A stretch of DNA of 64,000 nucleotides from Bacillus sp. AFS088145 (GCF_002564465.1 NZ_NUUX01000004.1:49974-113973); one strand, 5' to 3'; shown: positions 1 through 10,660, counted from the stretch's first letter. Notes: generated from the sequence alone by a model not told the origin. Numbers and translations are program-made.

Positions 1-50
1 GCAGAACGTCTAATTAACTATATTCGATAGAAATTTTGTTTTTTTCTGAA

Positions 51-110
51 GTGGATGGGAAAACTATAGGATAATTGGATGAGTAGGAAAGAAGAGAATT
101 AATCTATAAT
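51..110 (+). promoter_or_regulatory. Promoter of the MocR gene with a direct-repeat operator
   Basis: Two direct repeats, GTGGATG at 51-57 and TTGGATG at 75-81, are 24 bp apart. A TATAAT -10 box lies at 105-110 with no good -35, as in activator-dependent promoters. The same arrangement occurs at 1693-1751 before deoC. MocR/GabR-type regulators are known to bind direct repeats upstream of weak -35 regions; the link to this MocR protein is inferred. Confidence 0.55.
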
Positions 111-213
111 AGATGAATTATTTTATTATTATAAATTCGTTAAAATAGATAACATAGGAGTTTAAAAATAAGAATTAAAGATATATTTTTGTAAATTGCG
201 AGGAATATTGTCA

Positions 214-1644
214 ATGGAATGGAAACCTGATCGTGAAGCGAAAAAAGCTATCTATAAACAACTTGCCGAGTACATCGAAGAAGGAATCGTTAACGGTACT
301 TTTCCACTTGATAAACCCCTTCCTTCTGAAAGGCATTTAGCAAAAGAATTTAACATTAATCGAAGCACAGTAGTTGCTGCTTATGATGAATTGGAATCAA
401 ATGGGCTTATTGAAAGAAATAGAGGAAGCGGAACAACAATCAGTAAAGATATTTGGGGGATTACTAAGAAGCGAATACCAAGTTGGAACAGATATGTTGA
501 AGCCGGCTCTTTTCTACCAAACTTGCCTGTAACTCAAAGAATTCGTCAAAAGACAGCAGAAGATAAGCTAATTAATTTAGCAAGTGGAGAGTTGTCAGAA
601 GATCTTTTTCCAATTAAATCATTAAGAGAAATTACTTCAACAAGATCATTTATTGGAAGTCTTGGATATGATCATCCACAAGGGTACAAAATATTAAGAG
701 AAACAATTGCAAAGCATGTTAAACAATATCGGAAAATTGAAACGGATTCTTCATCAATTTTAATCACATCAGGTGCTCAACAAGCTTTATATTTAGTTGT
801 TCAATGTTTGCTAAACCCTGGAGATTCAGTAGCTATTGAAGACCCTTCATATGCATATAATCTACCGATTTTTAAATCAGCGGGGGTTAAGACTTATTTA
901 TTACCGGTAGATGATAATGGAGTTAACCCAGCCGACATAATCGAATTACATAAAAAACATCGAATCAGAATGCTATTCTTAAATCCAACCTATCAAAATC
1001 CAACCGGTACCAATCTTAGTCTTGAACGTCGTAAGACTATATTAGATATATCTTCAGAACTTGGAATTCCTGTCATTGAAGATGATCCGTATAGTTTAAC
1101 GTCTTTTAATGGAGAAACGATCTCTACATTAAAATCACTAGATGAAAATGGAAATGTATTATATATAAGTTCATTGTCAAAGATTGTGGCTTCTGGATTA
1201 AGAATTGGTTGGATTATTGGTCCAAAGCCTGTAATTGAGAGATTATCTGATGCTAAACAACAAATAGATTTTGGTCACTCTGGATTTACACAGTGGATTG
1301 CAAATGACTTTTTAGAAGCTGAAGATTTTCATTTGCATATTAAAAATTTAGTTAAGCAACTAGAAAAAAGAAGAAATCAAATTGTCAAAAGTCTTCAATT
1401 TTATTTAATGGATCAGGTAGAATTTACTCAGCCACAAGGAGGTATCCATATTTGGTGCAAATTAAAAAAAGAAGTTAATGAAGTACAATTACTAGAAGAA
1501 TCAATTAAAAGAGGGGTAATCTTTGCACCGGGTTTAACAATGGGGTCTAAAAAAGGGTTTGTTCGTTTTACCTTTGCAAGAGAAGACGAAGAGTCAATAG
1601 ATGAAGGGATAAAAAGATTTTCTAAAGCACTTAAATCTATCTGA
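214..1644 (+). CDS. MocR/GabR-family transcriptional regulator (GntR HTH fused to aminotransferase-like domain)
   Basis: The 476-residue protein has an N-terminal GntR winged helix (about residues 10-75, with PLPSERHLAKEFNINRSTV) followed by a fold-type I aminotransferase domain. The PLP-lysine region is visible as YISSLSKIVASGLRIGWI and the Asp region as LNPTYQNPTGT and IEDDPYS. Such proteins bind PLP or an amino-compound adduct and switch transcription of nearby genes. ATG 214 is preferred to the upstream TTG at 196 because AGGA at 201-204 is correctly spaced for it. It is followed by a terminator. The shared repeats before this gene and before deoC suggest autoregulation plus control of the downstream unit. 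The effector and the true target pathway are unknown; no pdxST or gab genes are adjacent. Confidence 0.9.
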   Translation: MEWKPDREAKKAIYKQLAEYIEEGIVNGTFPLDKPLPSERHLAKEFNINRSTVVAAYDELESNGLIERNRGSGTTISKDIWGITKKRIPSWNRYVEAGSFLPNLPVTQRIRQKTAEDKLINLASGELSEDLFPIKSLREITSTRSFIGSLGYDHPQGYKILRETIAKHVKQYRKIETDSSSILITSGAQQALYLVVQCLLNPGDSVAIEDPSYAYNLPIFKSAGVKTYLLPVDDNGVNPADIIELHKKHRIRMLFLNPTYQNPTGTNLSLERRKTILDISSELGIPVIEDDPYSLTSFNGETISTLKSLDENGNVLYISSLSKIVASGLRIGWIIGPKPVIERLSDAKQQIDFGHSGFTQWIANDFLEAEDFHLHIKNLVKQLEKRRNQIVKSLQFYLMDQVEFTQPQGGIHIWCKLKKEVNEVQLLEESIKRGVIFAPGLTMGSKKGFVRFTFAREDEESIDEGIKRFSKALKSI

Positions 1645-1647
1645 ACT

Positions 1648-1678
1648 AGGAATCATGTACTAATTATGATTCCTTTTT
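1648..1678 (+). terminator. Rho-independent terminator after the MocR gene
   Basis: A 9-bp stem, AGGAATCAT/ATGATTCCT, is followed by a short T run, 4 bp after the stop codon. Confidence 0.75.
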
Positions 1679-1692
1679 AATTCATTTTTTAA

Positions 1693-1751
1693 GTGGATGG
1701 GGTAAAAAGTACTACAATGGATGGTTTAAATTTTTACAGATTTTTTATAAT
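1693..1751 (+). promoter_or_regulatory. Promoter before deoC with the same direct repeats
   Basis: GTGGATG at 1693-1699 and ATGGATG at 1717-1723 are again 24 bp apart. TATAAT lies at 1746-1751 and the second repeat ends just before the -35 position. The geometry matches the promoter at 51-110 almost base for base. A leader of about 180 nt with small hairpins follows before the deoC start. Confidence 0.55.
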
Positions 1752-1931
1752 GAATAGGTGGAAACAATCCACGAATTCATAACGGTATAAAATCTATTAT
1801 CGAGTGAATTGATTCACAATTATCTTTCACTTTCTAACATACTAAAAAAATGAAGTCGATATAAAATTTGGCAGATTCAATCAAATCAGCACAGAGTTAA
1901 ACACAAAATAATTTATAAGGTGGAGTAAAAC

Positions 1932-2603
1932 ATGGAATATACAAATATTATTGATCACACATTATTATCGCCAGAGACTGATGATGTAGCCATTATTAAG
2001 TTATGTAATGAAGCGATGGAATACGGATTTGCTTCAGTAGTTGTAAATCCTACTTGGGTAAAATTAGCCTCAAAACTCGTGAGACATTCTGATGTTAACG
2101 TATGTACTGTTATCGGATTTCCATTAGGTGCTAATACAATCGAAACAAAAGTATTTGAAACGAAAAATGCGATTGAAAATGGGGCTACAGAAGTCGATAT
2201 GGTTATAAATATTGGTGCTTTGAAAAGTGAAAATTATGATCTAGTCGAAAAAGATATTAACGCTGTAGTGGAAGCTGCAAGCGGAAAAGCTTTGGTCAAA
2301 GTGATTATAGAAGCGTGTCTTTTAACAGATAAAGAAATACAATTAGCATGTGAACTATCAGTAAAAGCAGGGGCTGACTATGTAAAAACATCGACTGGCT
2401 TTTCTTTACATGGAGCAACACTTAAAGATGTTGCCTTAATGCGAGAAACAGTTGGAGAATCGGTTGGAGTAAAAGCGTCTGGTGGTGTTCGTAGTATAGA
2501 GGATATAAAAGCTATGGTTGAAGCAGGTGCAACCAGAATTGGTACAAGCTCAGCAGTTCAAATTTTTACTGAAAATACAACTCTTAATTCAATTAAATAT
2601 TAA
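1932..2603 (+). CDS. deoC: Deoxyribose-phosphate aldolase
   Basis: This is a class I aldolase that splits 2-deoxy-D-ribose 5-phosphate into glyceraldehyde 3-phosphate and acetaldehyde during deoxynucleoside catabolism. The 223 residues match the usual length of Bacillus DeoC. Family signatures are visible: [45 protein letters not shown] (Schiff-base Lys region) and [12 protein letters not shown] strong AAGGTGGAG site precedes the ATG. The last 20 residues differ from typical DeoC tails. No deoR, nupC or pdp neighbours are present, so the gene stands apart from the usual dra-nupC-pdp operon. A broken oxidoreductase gene follows immediately. Confidence 0.95.
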   Translation: MEYTNIIDHTLLSPETDDVAIIKLCNEAMEYGFASVVVNPTWVKLASKLVRHSDVNVCTVIGFPLGANTIETKVFETKNAIENGATEVDMVINIGALKSENYDLVEKDINAVVEAASGKALVKVIIEACLLTDKEIQLACELSVKAGADYVKTSTGFSLHGATLKDVALMRETVGESVGVKASGGVRSIEDIKAMVEAGATRIGTSSAVQIFTENTTLNSIKY

Positions 2604-2620
2604 AGTAGATGAATAATTCT

Positions 2621-3238
2621 TGACAGCTTATCAAACTCTGTTTTGGTTTGGTGAATTAACTGATCAAGATACTGTATTGATCCATGCAGGAGGAAGTGGT
2701 GTAGGTACTGCAGCAATACAATTAGTAAAACAAATGACTTAAGCGAAAGTCATTACCACGGCTGGCTCACAAGAAAAATTTGATTTCTGCCGTTCATTAG
2801 GAGCAGATGTTTGCATCAATTAAAGAACAATCCTTTGAAGAAGAAGTATTAAAAGCTACAAATAACCAAGGAGTAGATGTGATTCTAGATTTTATTGGGG
2901 CATCCTACTGGGAGAAAAATCTAAAGAGTTTAAAAACCGATGGGCGTTGGATCATGATTGGCATTTTAGGTGGGTCTGAAGTTAACAAAGTGAATTTAAT
3001 GGAAATTCTTCAAAAGAGAGTTCAATTAAAAGCTACGCTATTAACTCCTAGAAACGATGAGTATAAAAAAGAATTAACAAAAGAATTTGTTCAAAACGCA
3101 ATGCCGTTATTCGATCAGAACAAAATTAAAGCTATTGTTGACCAAGTATTCCGATTTGAAGATATACAAAATCCTCATAAAGTACCTAAATATCAAGATT
3201 TGATATGGACCAGATTTCTGGTCCATATTTTTGTTTAG
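2621..3238 (+). pseudogene. Zinc-independent quinone oxidoreductase (MDR family) remnant
   Basis: A nucleotide-binding segment (DTVLIHAGGSGVGTAAIQLV) starts at about 2621 in place of a full N-terminal domain. The frame has a stop at about 2740 and a single-base frameshift near 2815. The rest then continues as EEEVLKATNNQGVDVILDFI and GRWIMIGILGGSEVNK. The last codons run into a terminator hairpin at 3203-3236. About 130 N-terminal residues are missing, so the gene cannot make a working enzyme. It resembles NAD(P)H:quinone reductases of the PIG3/QorB type. Confidence 0.85.
3203..3236 (+). terminator. Terminator after the oxidoreductase remnant
   Basis: A perfect 11-bp stem (ATATGGACCAG/CTGGTCCATAT) with a 4-nt loop is followed by TTTTTGTTT. 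Confidence 0.85.
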
Positions 3239-3802
3239 CATATATGGAATTTGATGAAAGTAGGGAAGGAAATGAATTAAATCCATGGACACTTTCTAGT
3301 ACCGGATGTTCCTATTATTTAAGGATAATGGTTGTAAAATGAATTGGTAGCTTGCACGAATATGGCGCTGCCTCTTTGTGCTTCCTGTTACAAATAGTGA
3401 GTTTTTCTTTACAATTCTGACTAGTATGTTACTTCGTTAATAGGGGAATCTAACTAATATTAATATTTATAGGTTTGTAGAATTGAATTGACGCTTGTTA
3501 AGCAAGAAGTAAGTAGACAATATAGTAAAAAATAAGGGACATTAGTGACTGGAGGCGATTTGTAAATTAAGAGTTGGATTAAGAATAGTGATTAAACTTT
3601 AAATAGAAGGGTATCGAGATAAATGACTAATATTAACTTTTGTAATCATTCAATACATTTTGTTTAGTAAAATGTATATATTTCCTCTAAAAATGTAATC
3701 TACTATTATTAAATACAATCGAGTTTTCTTTTATCATGTAGGTATTAATCCCAATCTTCGCTCGAAAAATAAATGAAGAAAATTTAAGGAGAAATCATAA
3801 AG
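3239..3802. other. Non-coding stretch before fbp
   Basis: No open frame or recognisable remnant was seen in this 560 bp. AAGGAGAA at 3786-3793 is the fbp ribosome binding site. Confidence 0.5.
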
Positions 3803-5743
3803 TTGGACATAAACTATTTAGATTTACTTGCTCATAAATATGATAGTGAAGAAAAGGTGGTAACTGAGATTATTAATCTTGAAGCCACCCTTAATTTGCC
3901 AAAGGGGACAGAGCATTTTGTCAGTGATTTACACGGGGAGTATCAAGCTTTTCAACATGTGTTAAGAAATGGATCGGGTAGAGTAAAAGAGAAAATAAGA
4001 GACTTATTCCAAGATGAACTATCTGAAACAGAACTTAATGAATTTGCGACGTTAGTTTATTATCCTGAAGAAAAATTAAAGTTAATTAGAGATAAGTGTG
4101 TAAATAAACAAGTATTACATCAATGGTACACAGTAATCATTGACCGTATGATAAAGCTAATTTCTTATTCGTCATCTAAATATACACGCTCAAAATTACA
4201 TAAAGCATTGCCTCAGGAGTTTGTTTATATAATAGAAGAGTTACTTTACAAAACGGATGAATCCACAAATAAGAAACCATATTATTCAAAAATCGTCCAG
4301 CAAATTATTTCTCTTGGTCAGGCAGATAAGCTTATTACAGGTCTGGCTTATTCTACTCAGCGGTTGGTAGTTGACCATCTTCATGTTGTGGGTGATATTT
4401 ATGATCGCGGACCTGAACCTGACAAAATTATGGATACTCTAATTAATTATCATTCAGTTGATATTCAATGGGGAAATCATGATGTCCTATGGATCGGCGC
4501 CTTTGCTGGATCAAAGGTTTGCCTAGCTAATATTATTCGTATCTGTGCCAGGTACGACAACTTAAGTATTATTGAAGATGTGTATGGAATAAATCTTATA
4601 CCACTTCTTAATCTTGCGGATAAGTACTATAAGGACAATCTAGCGTTTAGACCCAAGAGCAATTCGGATAAAAAAAAGTCTGATCATGAACTTTTGCAAA
4701 TCACTAAAATCCATCAAGCGATTGCAATTATTCAGTTCAAGCTTGAAATGCCAATCATAAAGAGACGCCCATATTTTAATATGTCAGAAAGGCTTTTGCT
4801 TGAAAAAATTGATTATGACAAAAATGAAATAACAATTAATGGGAAAACTTACCCATTAGAAAATTCTTGCTTTGCAACTATAAATCCAGATAATCCTAGT
4901 GAATTAATAGAGGAAGAAGAGCAAGTCTTGGACAGACTATTGTTTTTTGTCCAGCATTCGGAAAAGTTGTCCAGACATATGAATTTTCTCATGAAGAAAG
5001 GCAGTCTTTATTTGAAATATAATGGGAATTTATTAATACATGGATGCATCCCAATTGACGAAAAAGGAAATATGGAAAAAATGGTGATTGAAAATCAAAC
5101 CTATGCAGGTCGCGATCTACTTGATATTTTTGAACATTATTTACGACATGCTTTTGCACATCCTGAAGAGACAGATGATCTTGCAACAGATATGGTCTGG
5201 TATTTATGGACAGGAGAATTTTCATCATTATTTGGGAAAAGAGCAATGACGACCTTTGAAAGGTATTTTATTAAAGACAAAGAAACCCATAAAGAGATTA
5301 AGAATCCATACTATCATTTACGTGAAAAAGAGGAAATCTGCTGTAAAATTTTAGCAGAAATGAATCTTAATCCTAACATAGGCCATATAATAAACGGCCA
5401 TACACCTGTTAAAGAAATAAAAGGAGAGAATCCAATTAAAGCAAACGGAAAGTTGGTTGTCATTGATGGAGGATTTTCCAAAGCTTATCAATTAACGACT
5501 GGTATTGCTGGATACACTTTATTATATAATTCTTGCGGTATACAACTCGTCGCCCATGAAAAATTTAATTCAAAAAAAGATGTTCTATTAAAAGGGTCAG
5601 ATGTTTTATCAGTAAAGAGATTGGTGGAAAAAGAACTCGAGAGAAAAAAGGTTCTAGAAACCAATGAGGGAGAGCGGTTATTACAGGAAATATCTGTTTT
5701 AAAAAGTCTATTAGAAAATCGCTATACTAATCCTCAGTTGTGA
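3803..5743 (+). CDS. fbp: Fructose-1,6-bisphosphatase, class III
   Basis: The enzyme hydrolyses fructose 1,6-bisphosphate to fructose 6-phosphate in gluconeogenesis. The 646-residue length and whole-length pattern match Firmicute class III FBPase, a metallophosphoesterase-type enzyme. Metal-site motifs are visible: [12 protein letters not shown] (about 38-49), [16 protein letters not shown] and [18 protein letters not shown]-terminal motifs are [20 protein letters not shown] and [13 protein letters not shown]. The start is TTG at 3803, placed by AAGGAGAA nine bases upstream. The gene is monocistronic, as in Bacillus. No cre site or other control element was recognised. Confidence 0.96.
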   Translation: MDINYLDLLAHKYDSEEKVVTEIINLEATLNLPKGTEHFVSDLHGEYQAFQHVLRNGSGRVKEKIRDLFQDELSETELNEFATLVYYPEEKLKLIRDKCVNKQVLHQWYTVIIDRMIKLISYSSSKYTRSKLHKALPQEFVYIIEELLYKTDESTNKKPYYSKIVQQIISLGQADKLITGLAYSTQRLVVDHLHVVGDIYDRGPEPDKIMDTLINYHSVDIQWGNHDVLWIGAFAGSKVCLANIIRICARYDNLSIIEDVYGINLIPLLNLADKYYKDNLAFRPKSNSDKKKSDHELLQITKIHQAIAIIQFKLEMPIIKRRPYFNMSERLLLEKIDYDKNEITINGKTYPLENSCFATINPDNPSELIEEEEQVLDRLLFFVQHSEKLSRHMNFLMKKGSLYLKYNGNLLIHGCIPIDEKGNMEKMVIENQTYAGRDLLDIFEHYLRHAFAHPEETDDLATDMVWYLWTGEFSSLFGKRAMTTFERYFIKDKETHKEIKNPYYHLREKEEICCKILAEMNLNPNIGHIINGHTPVKEIKGENPIKANGKLVVIDGGFSKAYQLTTGIAGYTLLYNSCGIQLVAHEKFNSKKDVLLKGSDVLSVKRLVEKELERKKVLETNEGERLLQEISVLKSLLENRYTNPQL

Positions 5744-6077
5744 AGAGTATATGTTATTAAAAGGATCAAACTTCATCATTCCAATTGGATTTGGGGAATT
5801 TGTTTTAAATGGTGATTTTGAATTAATTGTTTCACATACTTAAGTGCATTGGTTGCATTTTCATTTAATTATTTGGCCGTTTAGTTACTAAGAATTGCAG
5901 ATACGGCTGAGTGGGAAAAAAGAGGATTTAATAAATCTATTCAGAAAAGAGTAGGTACGAAAAATAGTACCTAATCACAAAATTCTACGTACTTATTAGT
6001 ATAAATTTATTTAAATATTATAATTATACGAAATACATTTACTTGATAAATAAAATATTATATAAAGGAGAACGAAC
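5744..6077. other. Intergenic stretch with a 30-codon open frame
   Basis: An ATG at about 5752 opens a 30-codon frame reading MLLKGSNFIIPIGFGEF and so on. It lacks a ribosome binding site and is not recognised. Nothing else was seen up to the ribosome binding site at 6065. Confidence 0.3.
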
Positions 6078-6481
6078 ATGGAAAGACAGCTCATCGGATT
6101 TAAAAACGCCGAACCATTTTTTAATATCGTTATGGAAGGACTTAGAGGTGAAGTTGACGGAAACATTTTTGGGATGCTGTTGCAGATGATGCAGTAATTG
6201 ATTTTTTGTACAACATTCCTGGATTTCCCAATAGAATGGAAGGCCGCTCTACATATATGAGTTGGTTTAGTAATTATGGTATAAAGCTGAATAATGCTGA
6301 TAATCTTAAAGTTTATAAAGTGCAGGGAGAGAATATTATTGTTATGGAATATCAAGTTCACGGAATCGAACCACACACTGGTAGACCTTACGATAATAGA
6401 TTTTGTTCAATAGTTACTATTAAAGATCGAAAGATTGTTTATTGGCGAGACTATATTGATTCACTTGCTGTTATTAAGTAA
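6078..6481 (+). pseudogene. SnoaL/NTF2-like protein, frameshifted
   Basis: The gene starts well, with AAGGAG at 6065 and ATG at 6078. One base is missing in the T run near 6168, so the first frame ends after about 38 codons. Restoring the frame gives a protein of about 134 residues with the NTF2-like ester-cyclase/isomerase pattern: WDAVADDAVIDFLYNIPGFP and NIIVMEYQVHGIEPHTGRPY, then a basic YWRDYIDS. Only one lesion is visible, so a sequencing error cannot be excluded. Confidence 0.7.
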
Positions 6482-6614
6482 AGTTAGTCAATAGATAATT
6501 AATTTTATTTAATAAAACAATAAATTATTGATGGAGATTAGTTCAGACAAAATAGTAGATTCTAAACTAATTAACGTGTAGTAAGAAAGGATTTATAAAA
6601 ATGAATACATAAAG

Positions 6615-6642
6615 AGGCTATGAATTTTAATCATAGCCTTTT
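6615..6642. terminator. Bidirectional terminator between convergent genes
   Basis: A 9-bp stem, AGGCTATGA/TCATAGCCT, is flanked by A and T runs. It lies between the + strand NTF2-like remnant and the - strand carboxypeptidase. Confidence 0.7.
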
Positions 6643-6674
6643 ATCAATAAGGGATACTATGTTCTTAGATTTTT

Positions 6675-7505
6675 TTATTTTGAAACTGGATAGACGTTTA
6701 AATATTCTTCTAAGGTTAAGTTTCTTTTTTTTATTTGTTTTGCTGTTGTTACTCCAACATACCGAATATGCCAAGGTTCGTATTTGTAACCTGTGATCTG
6801 CTCTTTACCTTTTGGATACCGAATAATAAAACCATAATTAGAGGAATTTTTTTCAAGCCATTTGGCTTCTTTAGTATTCGCGAAACAGCTTGAAGCCGCA
6901 CATTTTCCAGTGCTACTACTTACATCAATTGCTAATCCTGATTGGTGTTCACTTGAACCGGGTAATGCACTATACTTTCTTGCATTAACATAGCCATCTT
7001 CTTTTACATATCGATTAAAAAGAACTTTCTGAGTCGCATAAGAGCGATATCCTGAAACACCACTTAAATATATATGATCTTTTTTTGCTCCAGCAAATAA
7101 TTTCTTTAATGCTATCGCTGCTTCTTTTCTCATTTTTCGTTTTTCAAGCTTTTCTTTAAAAATGAATGAAACATTTGGATAAACTAGATCCTTTGGAACA
7201 TAATTTTTAGGTAAAAAATATTTTTTGTCTACTAAAACTGTAATGACATCAGGGTGTGAAACAGTTCTAATTGCATTACTTTGTTTCGTTCTATATATAA
7301 CATTTTTAGGTACATCTGTTGTTTTGTTATTCTGATTATTAGCATTTTCATTGTTTGTTTTGTTCATCTGATTATTAGTATTTTCTTTATTTGTTTGGTG
7401 ATATTCTTTTTTAGGACTAGAATCATTGTGATGATGATTTTGGTTACTACAACCGTTTAAAGATAATCCAAAGATAATTAAAATTGAAAGAACTAAATAT
7501 TTCAT
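6675..7505 (-). CDS. D-alanyl-D-alanine carboxypeptidase, VanY/M15B family, lipoprotein
   Basis: This is a zinc peptidase that removes the terminal D-Ala from peptidoglycan stem peptides, acting outside the membrane. M15B motifs are present: SGVSGYRSYATQ, SEHQSGLAIDVS (first His and Asp ligands) and EPWHIRYVG (catalytic Glu and last His ligand). The N-terminus is a lipoprotein signal with the lipobox LNGC, followed by an Asn/Lys/Glu-rich linker containing a repeated TNNQ/NKTNNENANNQ pattern. ATG 7505 gives a normal lipoprotein signal; the GTG 18 bp upstream is less likely. Length and layout are close to the YodJ-type enzymes of Bacillus. It has no van regulatory neighbours, so a role in cell-wall trimming is more likely than in glycopeptide resistance. 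Confidence 0.9.
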   Translation of the reverse strand: MKYLVLSILIIFGLSLNGCSNQNHHHNDSSPKKEYHQTNKENTNNQMNKTNNENANNQNNKTTDVPKNVIYRTKQSNAIRTVSHPDVITVLVDKKYFLPKNYVPKDLVYPNVSFIFKEKLEKRKMRKEAAIALKKLFAGAKKDHIYLSGVSGYRSYATQKVLFNRYVKEDGYVNARKYSALPGSSEHQSGLAIDVSSSTGKCAASSCFANTKEAKWLEKNSSNYGFIIRYPKGKEQITGYKYEPWHIRYVGVTTAKQIKKRNLTLEEYLNVYPVSK

Positions 7506-7613
7506 AAAAGTAAGTACCCCCACATGTTGGTATGTCTAGTTGTTAATGAATAAATGTGTCAAATATTTGATTTCATTTTTGAAATTCGTGTTCATTTAAA
7601 GAAAGATAAAAAG

Positions 7614-8762
7614 TTATTTTTCGTACATAGTCCAACTATTTCTTGAAATTTTTTCGGAAATATCAATGACTTTATTTTTAACTCTATCTTTTTCTGGGCC
7701 ATCTAATAACTTTGGCTGATAGTTGTTTCTTGAAGAAACAGAGGATATAGAAAAGGGTATCACTTTCAACTCTTTTTCATTTGTCAATTTTCCATTTTGA
7801 AAGTGAAAAGTTTGCTGAAAAACAATTGTATCTTTATCACTAGGATTTCGATTCCCACCAAACATAAAGTTACCTAAACTATAGACAATAAATTTTCCAT
7901 TATATTCTTCAATTCCCTGAAGTACATGAGGATGGTGCCCAAGTATTAAATCTGCTCCGTGATCAACCGCGTAGTGAGCCAAGCTTTTTTGAGTATTATT
8001 AGGTACATACTCTCGCTCTATACCCCAATGAAAATGGATTAAAATTACTTTTGCACCAGCATTTCGTAATTCACCTATATCATTAGCAATTTTAACTCTT
8101 AATTCAGGAGTATCATTCCAACCTTCATATCCTAGTGCTCCTATTTTTATCCCCTTAACAGTTGTTAAATAGTGATTTGAATATCCAAAATAACCTATCT
8201 TGTATTTTTTTAAGTTACTAATAGTGTCATCATAACCTTTTTTTAAATAATCATGACTATGGTTGTTTGCGAGATTTACTGCATCTATTCCGCCATATTT
8301 TAGAATATTGGCATAAGATGGATCTCCCTTAAATTTATATTTTTTAACTGCTTTATCTGTGGCATTTGTCAATGTAGTTTCCAAATTTACAGTAGTAAAA
8401 TCGTCTTCATTAAAAATATTATTTAATCTATCAACAAAAAAATGTAAACCATTTCTTTTCGCTTCATCTACAAATGAATCAGAATAATTGAAACTTTCAT
8501 CAGTACCAAGTGTAAAGTCGCCAGCAGCACTTATTTTAATGGTTTCCTCTATTGGTTTTTGAGGTGGTGCTTTAATTGTATTTGTATGTTTAATTGGTTT
8601 GTGTACATTTTTTTGAGGATTTTCCTCATTTTTAAATTCATTACCAAATGTTATTGAATAAACATTTTTACAAACAAATAAAATTACTAAAAATATAAGA
8701 AGAGAAAAGATTCTTTTTATTCGTATTTTTCTTCTAGAAGTTTTTTTCCGTTTCTGGCTCAT
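7614..8762 (-). CDS. CapA-family protein (poly-gamma-glutamate capsule-type metallophosphatase fold)
   Basis: The 382-residue protein starts with a Lys/Arg-rich tail and one TM anchor (about residues 15-35). A PGA_cap domain follows with the motifs ISAAGDFTLG, TVNLETTLTN, VNLANNHSHDY, LIHFHWGIEREY and GHHPHVLQGIEEYNGKFIVY, then SLGNFMFGG. It probably sits on the outer membrane face. The family includes PgsA/CapA but most stand-alone members have no assigned substrate, and no capB, capC or pgdS is near. GGGAGAT lies before the ATG. It is co-directional with the carboxypeptidase gene and separated from it by about 108 bp, so a shared cell-surface role is possible but unproven. Confidence 0.88.
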   Translation of the reverse strand: MSQKRKKTSRRKIRIKRIFSLLIFLVILFVCKNVYSITFGNEFKNEENPQKNVHKPIKHTNTIKAPPQKPIEETIKISAAGDFTLGTDESFNYSDSFVDEAKRNGLHFFVDRLNNIFNEDDFTTVNLETTLTNATDKAVKKYKFKGDPSYANILKYGGIDAVNLANNHSHDYLKKGYDDTISNLKKYKIGYFGYSNHYLTTVKGIKIGALGYEGWNDTPELRVKIANDIGELRNAGAKVILIHFHWGIEREYVPNNTQKSLAHYAVDHGADLILGHHPHVLQGIEEYNGKFIVYSLGNFMFGGNRNPSDKDTIVFQQTFHFQNGKLTNEKELKVIPFSISSVSSRNNYQPKLLDGPEKDRVKNKVIDISEKISRNSWTMYEK

Positions 8763-9840
8763 TTTTTTATCTCCCTATACTATTACTGCTAAATATATAA
8801 CCATATAAATCCTTTTTTCATTGTTATGAATTTTCATAAATAATGTTATAAGAGATTCTTTTTAGTAGTCTTATTATTAAAGATTTACATGTATTTATAA
8901 TTAAATTTAGTTACTATAAATTTGATAATCTATACCAACTCCTATTACATATGATTTAAATTCATCTCCCTTCGAAACCTTATAAGAGAATAATAAGGTT
9001 TGGATGTTTCGAATTTAGACACAACTTGTATCTAAGTTGTAAATAAAAAAAATTGAGCATTTTTCATCGGAAGCATCTATTAATAATTTTTTAAGTTAGA
9101 ACGAATAAGTTTTTCTTAAAATCATTGGAAGTATATTAAGATATATTATTTTTGTCGATTACTTAATAAATCGAGTTTTAAAAGAGTAACTTGTAGAACT
9201 ATGAGAATATTTAGAATTTTGGAAGATATCGTTTGAAGTCTTAGAAATTCTATTTGATATACATAAAAGGTGTTACTTGGGCTAAAGAAGAAATTGATTT
9301 TTATTAAAAGATATTAGGGAGTAATACATGTAATTTTTGACAAAGTTAGTTTTTAATAGGTCTGATAAAACTAGTTGGAGTTAAACCTGTTTACGATGTT
9401 TATAGGGCAGGTTAATTAGTTATGTTTTCTTTTGTACGATAGTTAAAATAAACGAAAAATATTTCAGGTGAGAAAATATCACGTACATTAAACAAATCCT
9501 ATAAAAGATCTAGTGAAATATTATATTTTTAATAGGTCATCACTTTAGTGTTTTAGCTTTTTAGAATTTTACGAAAGTTTACAACTTAGAAACAACTGAT
9601 GGTTAAATTTGAAATAATAATTCAATATTATTAAACCATCAAGAAGAAAGGAGTAATTTAAATGATTGAAAATGACAACACAATATCAACAATCTCACTT
9701 TTTTTTACTGGGCAGTTGTTTCTTATAAAGAAACAATGTTATGCAAATATAACTTAATTGATCTAAAAAGAAAGTGAGATTTACTTCTATTAATTTTTAT
9801 TTATATTAAAACAATATTTAATATAAGTAATAAATTAACA
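8763..9840. other. 1.1-kb non-coding stretch with hairpins and a 31-codon open frame
   Basis: A 9-bp hairpin (AAACCTTAT/ATAAGGTTT) lies at 8978-9003. A 31-codon frame at 9661-9756 has an excellent AAGGAG site, but it sits inside a nested inverted repeat: outer arms ATCTCACTTT at 9691 and AAAGTGAGAT near 9770, inner hairpin TTGTTTCTT/AAGAAACAA near 9714-9735. No other coding sequence was recognised. Confidence 0.4.
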
Positions 9841-9858
9841 ATGAATTTAGGTGAGTCC

Positions 9859-10236
9859 ATGAATGTGAAAATATTAATTGTAGATGATGAAAAAAGTATA
9901 GTAGAATCCTTAGCATATGCTTTTCGAAGGGAAGGATATAATGTAGAAACAGCATTTAATGGCAAAGAGGCACTCGAGAAAATTTCTGTTTTTCAACCAG
10001 AAATTATGATTTCCGATATTGTGATGCCTGTAATGAATGGTTTAGATTTATGCAAACAAGTTGGAAGTAAATATTGCATGGGCATTATTTTACTAACCGT
10101 TAGGGATGACATTATAGATCGGTTATTAGGATTAGAGTTTGGTGCTGATGATTATATAACAAAGCCTTTTGATATTAGAGATCTACTTGCAAGAACAAGC
10201 TTACTATTACAAAGACTAAAAAAGGAAATGAAGTAA
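9859..10236 (+). CDS. Response-regulator receiver domain without an output domain
   Basis: The 125 residues form only a CheY-like receiver. Visible are the acidic pair in KILIVDDEKS, the phospho-acceptor in MISDIVMPVMNG, the Thr in LLTVRDD and the Lys in DDYITKPFD. The sequence ends right after the linker (LLQRLKKEMK), where OmpR-family regulators would enter the winged helix. No sensor kinase is adjacent. It may be a truncated OmpR-type regulator or a genuine stand-alone receiver. AGGTGAG four to five bases before ATG 9859 favours this start over ATG 9841. Confidence 0.75.
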   Translation: MNVKILIVDDEKSIVESLAYAFRREGYNVETAFNGKEALEKISVFQPEIMISDIVMPVMNGLDLCKQVGSKYCMGIILLTVRDDIIDRLLGLEFGADDYITKPFDIRDLLARTSLLLQRLKKEMK

Positions 10237-10660
10237 ATAAAAAAACAATGTGATAATTAATGAATTGAATTAATTTTGGCGAAAAGAAAATATTATGAGA
10301 AGTTAATTGAATTTACACCAAAAGAAGTTTGATTTAATATTATTACTGACTGCATTTACCGTCGTGATGAATTACTTGATTTAGTATAGAGAATTGAATA
10401 CATGGTGTAACTCGAACAGTCGATATTCAAATTCAAGGCTGCACCAAAAGATAGATATGTAGATTTTCACATGATTGTTGCTTGTATATAATTTCTTTTG
10501 GAGCACTGAAATTATTTCTGACTATGTAGGAGATACAGAGGAAATAGAAGTAACACATGTAGGTGAGATTTGGTTTATCGGTGAATTAGATTAAAACCTA
10601 ATAATCTTTTTTCAACTACTATGGGAGTACGATTTAAAACTCCCATTCACTGTTGTGAAT
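10237..10660 (+). pseudogene. Unrecognised gene debris
   Basis: Short in-phase pieces such as FNIITDCIYRRDELLDLV, PKDRYVDFHMIVACI and GDTEEIEVTHVGEIWFIGEL are separated by stops. They suggest one or two decayed genes. The family is not recognised. Confidence 0.35.
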
